A stretch of 64,000 bases of DNA from positions 230,748-294,747 of the forward strand of contig JARGNX010000002.1 of NCBI GenBank assembly GCA_029210045.1. Direction: 5' to 3'. This document shows positions 62,706 to 64,000 of the stretch, in pieces; position 1 is the first letter of the stretch, and every line of letters begins with the position of its first letter. The stretch is from Coxiellaceae bacterium. Its GTDB lineage: Bacteria; Pseudomonadota; Gammaproteobacteria; Coxiellales; Coxiellaceae. The position numbers and the translations under genes were made by a program. Under the pieces are notes generated by a model. It saw only the letters and a program-made list of their open reading frames with translations, was not told where the DNA came from and searched no databases.

Positions 62706-63878
62706 ATGCCAAATTGTTTTAAGAGTGAATGCGTACATCAGCACCCCAGCAAAGCGGCGCGTGTTATGAAAATGACTACGCCACATGGGGATGTGATGAC
62801 GCCTGCCTTTATGCCGGTAGCGACACGTGCTGCGGTAAATCAAATGACACCGCCTCAGTTACAACAAGCCGGTAGCCAAATTATCTTGGGGGGTAATACC
62901 TACCATATGTTGGTGGCACCTGGCATGGAGGTAATTAAAAATGCCGGTGGTATGCACCCGTTTATGTCATGGCAACAACCGATGTTAACCGATAGCGGTG
63001 GTTTTCAAGTTTTTAGCTTATCGAAGAATGGCAAGATTTGTAAGATCGATGACGTGGGTGCTCATTTCAAACATCCGACCAGTGGTAAAGTGATTCACTT
63101 AACCCCCCAGTCATCGATTGAAACGCAAAAAATTGTTGGTGCCGATATTATTATGGCATTCGATGAATGCACGCCCGAGCAAGGTGGGCGTCAAGCGGCA
63201 TTGGCAGCACTCGATCGTACTCACCGATGGTTAATGCAATCCAAAGCAGTGCATGATAATGATCCGAATTCAGCTTATGGTAATCGACAAGCGTTGTTTG
63301 GCATTATTCAAGGAGGCAGTTTTCGTGACCTGCGCGATAAGAGTACGGAGTTTATTGTCAATGCAGATTTAGATGGTATTGCGATCGGTGGTGAAGTCAT
63401 TGGTTTTGATATGCAAAAGACCGTTGAGATTATTGATTGGGTAAGGCCGCAATTACCTACAGATAAAGTGCGTTATACGATGGGTGTGGGTTTAAACCCA
63501 CAAGATTTAATTGATGTGTCCGAGCGTGGCATCGATATATTTGATTGCGTTGCGCCTACGCGTAATGCACGCCATGGCGCGCTGTATCATGGCATAACAG
63601 TGCCTGCAGATGACTGGGTGCGGTTTGATACGCTGGGTGAAGACGATGGTCGTATCCTGATTAAGAAAAGTAAATATGCACTAGATAATGAACCAATCTT
63701 AAAAGGTTGCAGTTGTTATACCTGTGAAAATTTCTCACGCAGCTATATGCATTACTTATTTAAAAATCGTCAAGCAATTTATTGTAACTTGGCGAGTATC
63801 CACAATGTTCATTGTATGCATCAAACGACAGAAGCGATGCGCGACTGTATAGTTGCAGCAGTCAGCCACGACTGTTGA
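62706..63878 (+). CDS. tgt: tRNA-guanine transglycosylase
   Basis: A 390-residue enzyme that swaps G34 for preQ1 in GUN-anticodon tRNAs. Marks seen: LTDSGGFQVFSL (catalytic Asp region), IQGGSFRDLRDKS, GIAIGGEVIG, the nucleophile segment GIDIFDCVAPTRNARHG, and the zinc ligands CSCYTCENFSRSYMHYL. The length is slightly above the usual 370-380 residues. The start ATG directly precedes the conserved region. The usual downstream partners (yajC, secD) would lie beyond the window. Confidence 0.95.
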   Translation: MPNCFKSECVHQHPSKAARVMKMTTPHGDVMTPAFMPVATRAAVNQMTPPQLQQAGSQIILGGNTYHMLVAPGMEVIKNAGGMHPFMSWQQPMLTDSGGFQVFSLSKNGKICKIDDVGAHFKHPTSGKVIHLTPQSSIETQKIVGADIIMAFDECTPEQGGRQAALAALDRTHRWLMQSKAVHDNDPNSAYGNRQALFGIIQGGSFRDLRDKSTEFIVNADLDGIAIGGEVIGFDMQKTVEIIDWVRPQLPTDKVRYTMGVGLNPQDLIDVSERGIDIFDCVAPTRNARHGALYHGITVPADDWVRFDTLGEDDGRILIKKSKYALDNEPILKGCSCYTCENFSRSYMHYLFKNRQAIYCNLASIHNVHCMHQTTEAMRDCIVAAVSHDC

Positions 63879-63901
63879 TTCACTACGCGTGGGGGATTTT
63901 T

Positions 63902-63929
63902 AAGGGTGAGCGAGCGTTAGCTCCCCCTT
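63902..63929 (+). terminator. Hairpin after tgt
   Basis: AAGGGTGAGC and GCTCCCCCTT form a stem with one mismatch and an 8-nt loop, 23 bp after the tgt stop. There is no T-run. The remaining bases to 64000 hold nothing recognisable. Confidence 0.35.
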
Positions 63930-64000
63930 AAAAGGGCGCAATTACGGTTTCGTCACATTTCGATACGCTAAACAGCGTTAACACACATTGCCTATCGATA

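Overview
The window looks like a moderately AT-rich gammaproteobacterial chromosome, most plausibly a host-associated, intracellular-type lineage (Legionellales/Coxiella/Berkiella-like). This rests on gammaproteobacterial housekeeping genes (ubiK-yifB, ychJ, gmhA, tgt) interleaved with lone, large, repeat-bearing ORFs of effector type: Fic plus ankyrin proteins, coiled-coil paralogs, and a Sel1-like protein with a putative Cys-hydrolase tail. Four effector-like genes also share a PmrA-like tandem promoter box. The assignment is inference; no rRNA or secretion-system gene is present to confirm it.

Layout. 1-4.7 kb: 3' end of a glutamate-synthase-like gene, a secreted delta-60/propeller-like protein and a LysR regulator. 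4.8-10.4 kb: three tandem Fic/ankyrin paralogs, the third with a destroyed Fic motif. 10.4-22.7 kb: one long minus-strand gene run. It holds a set able to make polyprenyl-phosphoryl pentose (HAD-UbiA fusion, DprE1, DprE2, GtrA, two GT-C-type membrane proteins, two accessory oxidoreductases), then metK, ahcY and a Cys-rich lipoprotein. 22.7-27.1 kb: gmhA, lemA-DUF2207, a small hypothetical and a site-2 protease. 27.3-30.1 kb: cystathionine beta-synthase and gamma-lyase, and a HigBA toxin-antitoxin pair. 30.2-41.7 kb: an accessory stretch with five effector-like ORFs, an AAA ATPase with its own twin-palindrome promoter, an aminotransferase and acs. 41.8-46.4 kb: an RND efflux pair and a small PAS protein. 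46.5-53.5 kb: a DM9-domain secreted protein, adenosine kinase, LOG, YchJ, UbiK, YifB, a small secreted protein and an SLC13 permease. 53.6-53.9 kb: tRNA-Arg(CCG) whose 3' end is part of a 90-bp duplicated element. 54-64 kb: a dihydrolipoyl-dehydrogenase-like flavoprotein, a diguanylate cyclase, a DUF2520 protein, a LuxR-type mini-regulator, a class II Fic protein with a multi-site operator, a 907-residue effector candidate and tgt.

How they work together. MetK, AhcY, adenosine kinase, CBS and CGL form a methyl-cycle and reverse-transsulfuration set (SAM to SAH to homocysteine plus adenosine; homocysteine to cystathionine to cysteine). The HAD-UbiA/DprE1/DprE2 set with GT-C proteins suggests arabinofuranose (or ribose) decoration of a surface molecule. 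The most interesting signal is regulatory. Genes at 4839, 7128, 40599 (plus strand) and 32898 (minus strand), unrelated in product apart from the first two, each carry two TTAA-centred half-sites exactly 11 bp apart, followed after exactly 7 bp by a -10 element. That points to one OmpR-family regulator controlling a scattered effector set. A dispersed palindromic repeat family (27.2, 38.5, 51.4, 58.2 kb) invades intergenic DNA and the 5' coding end of acs.
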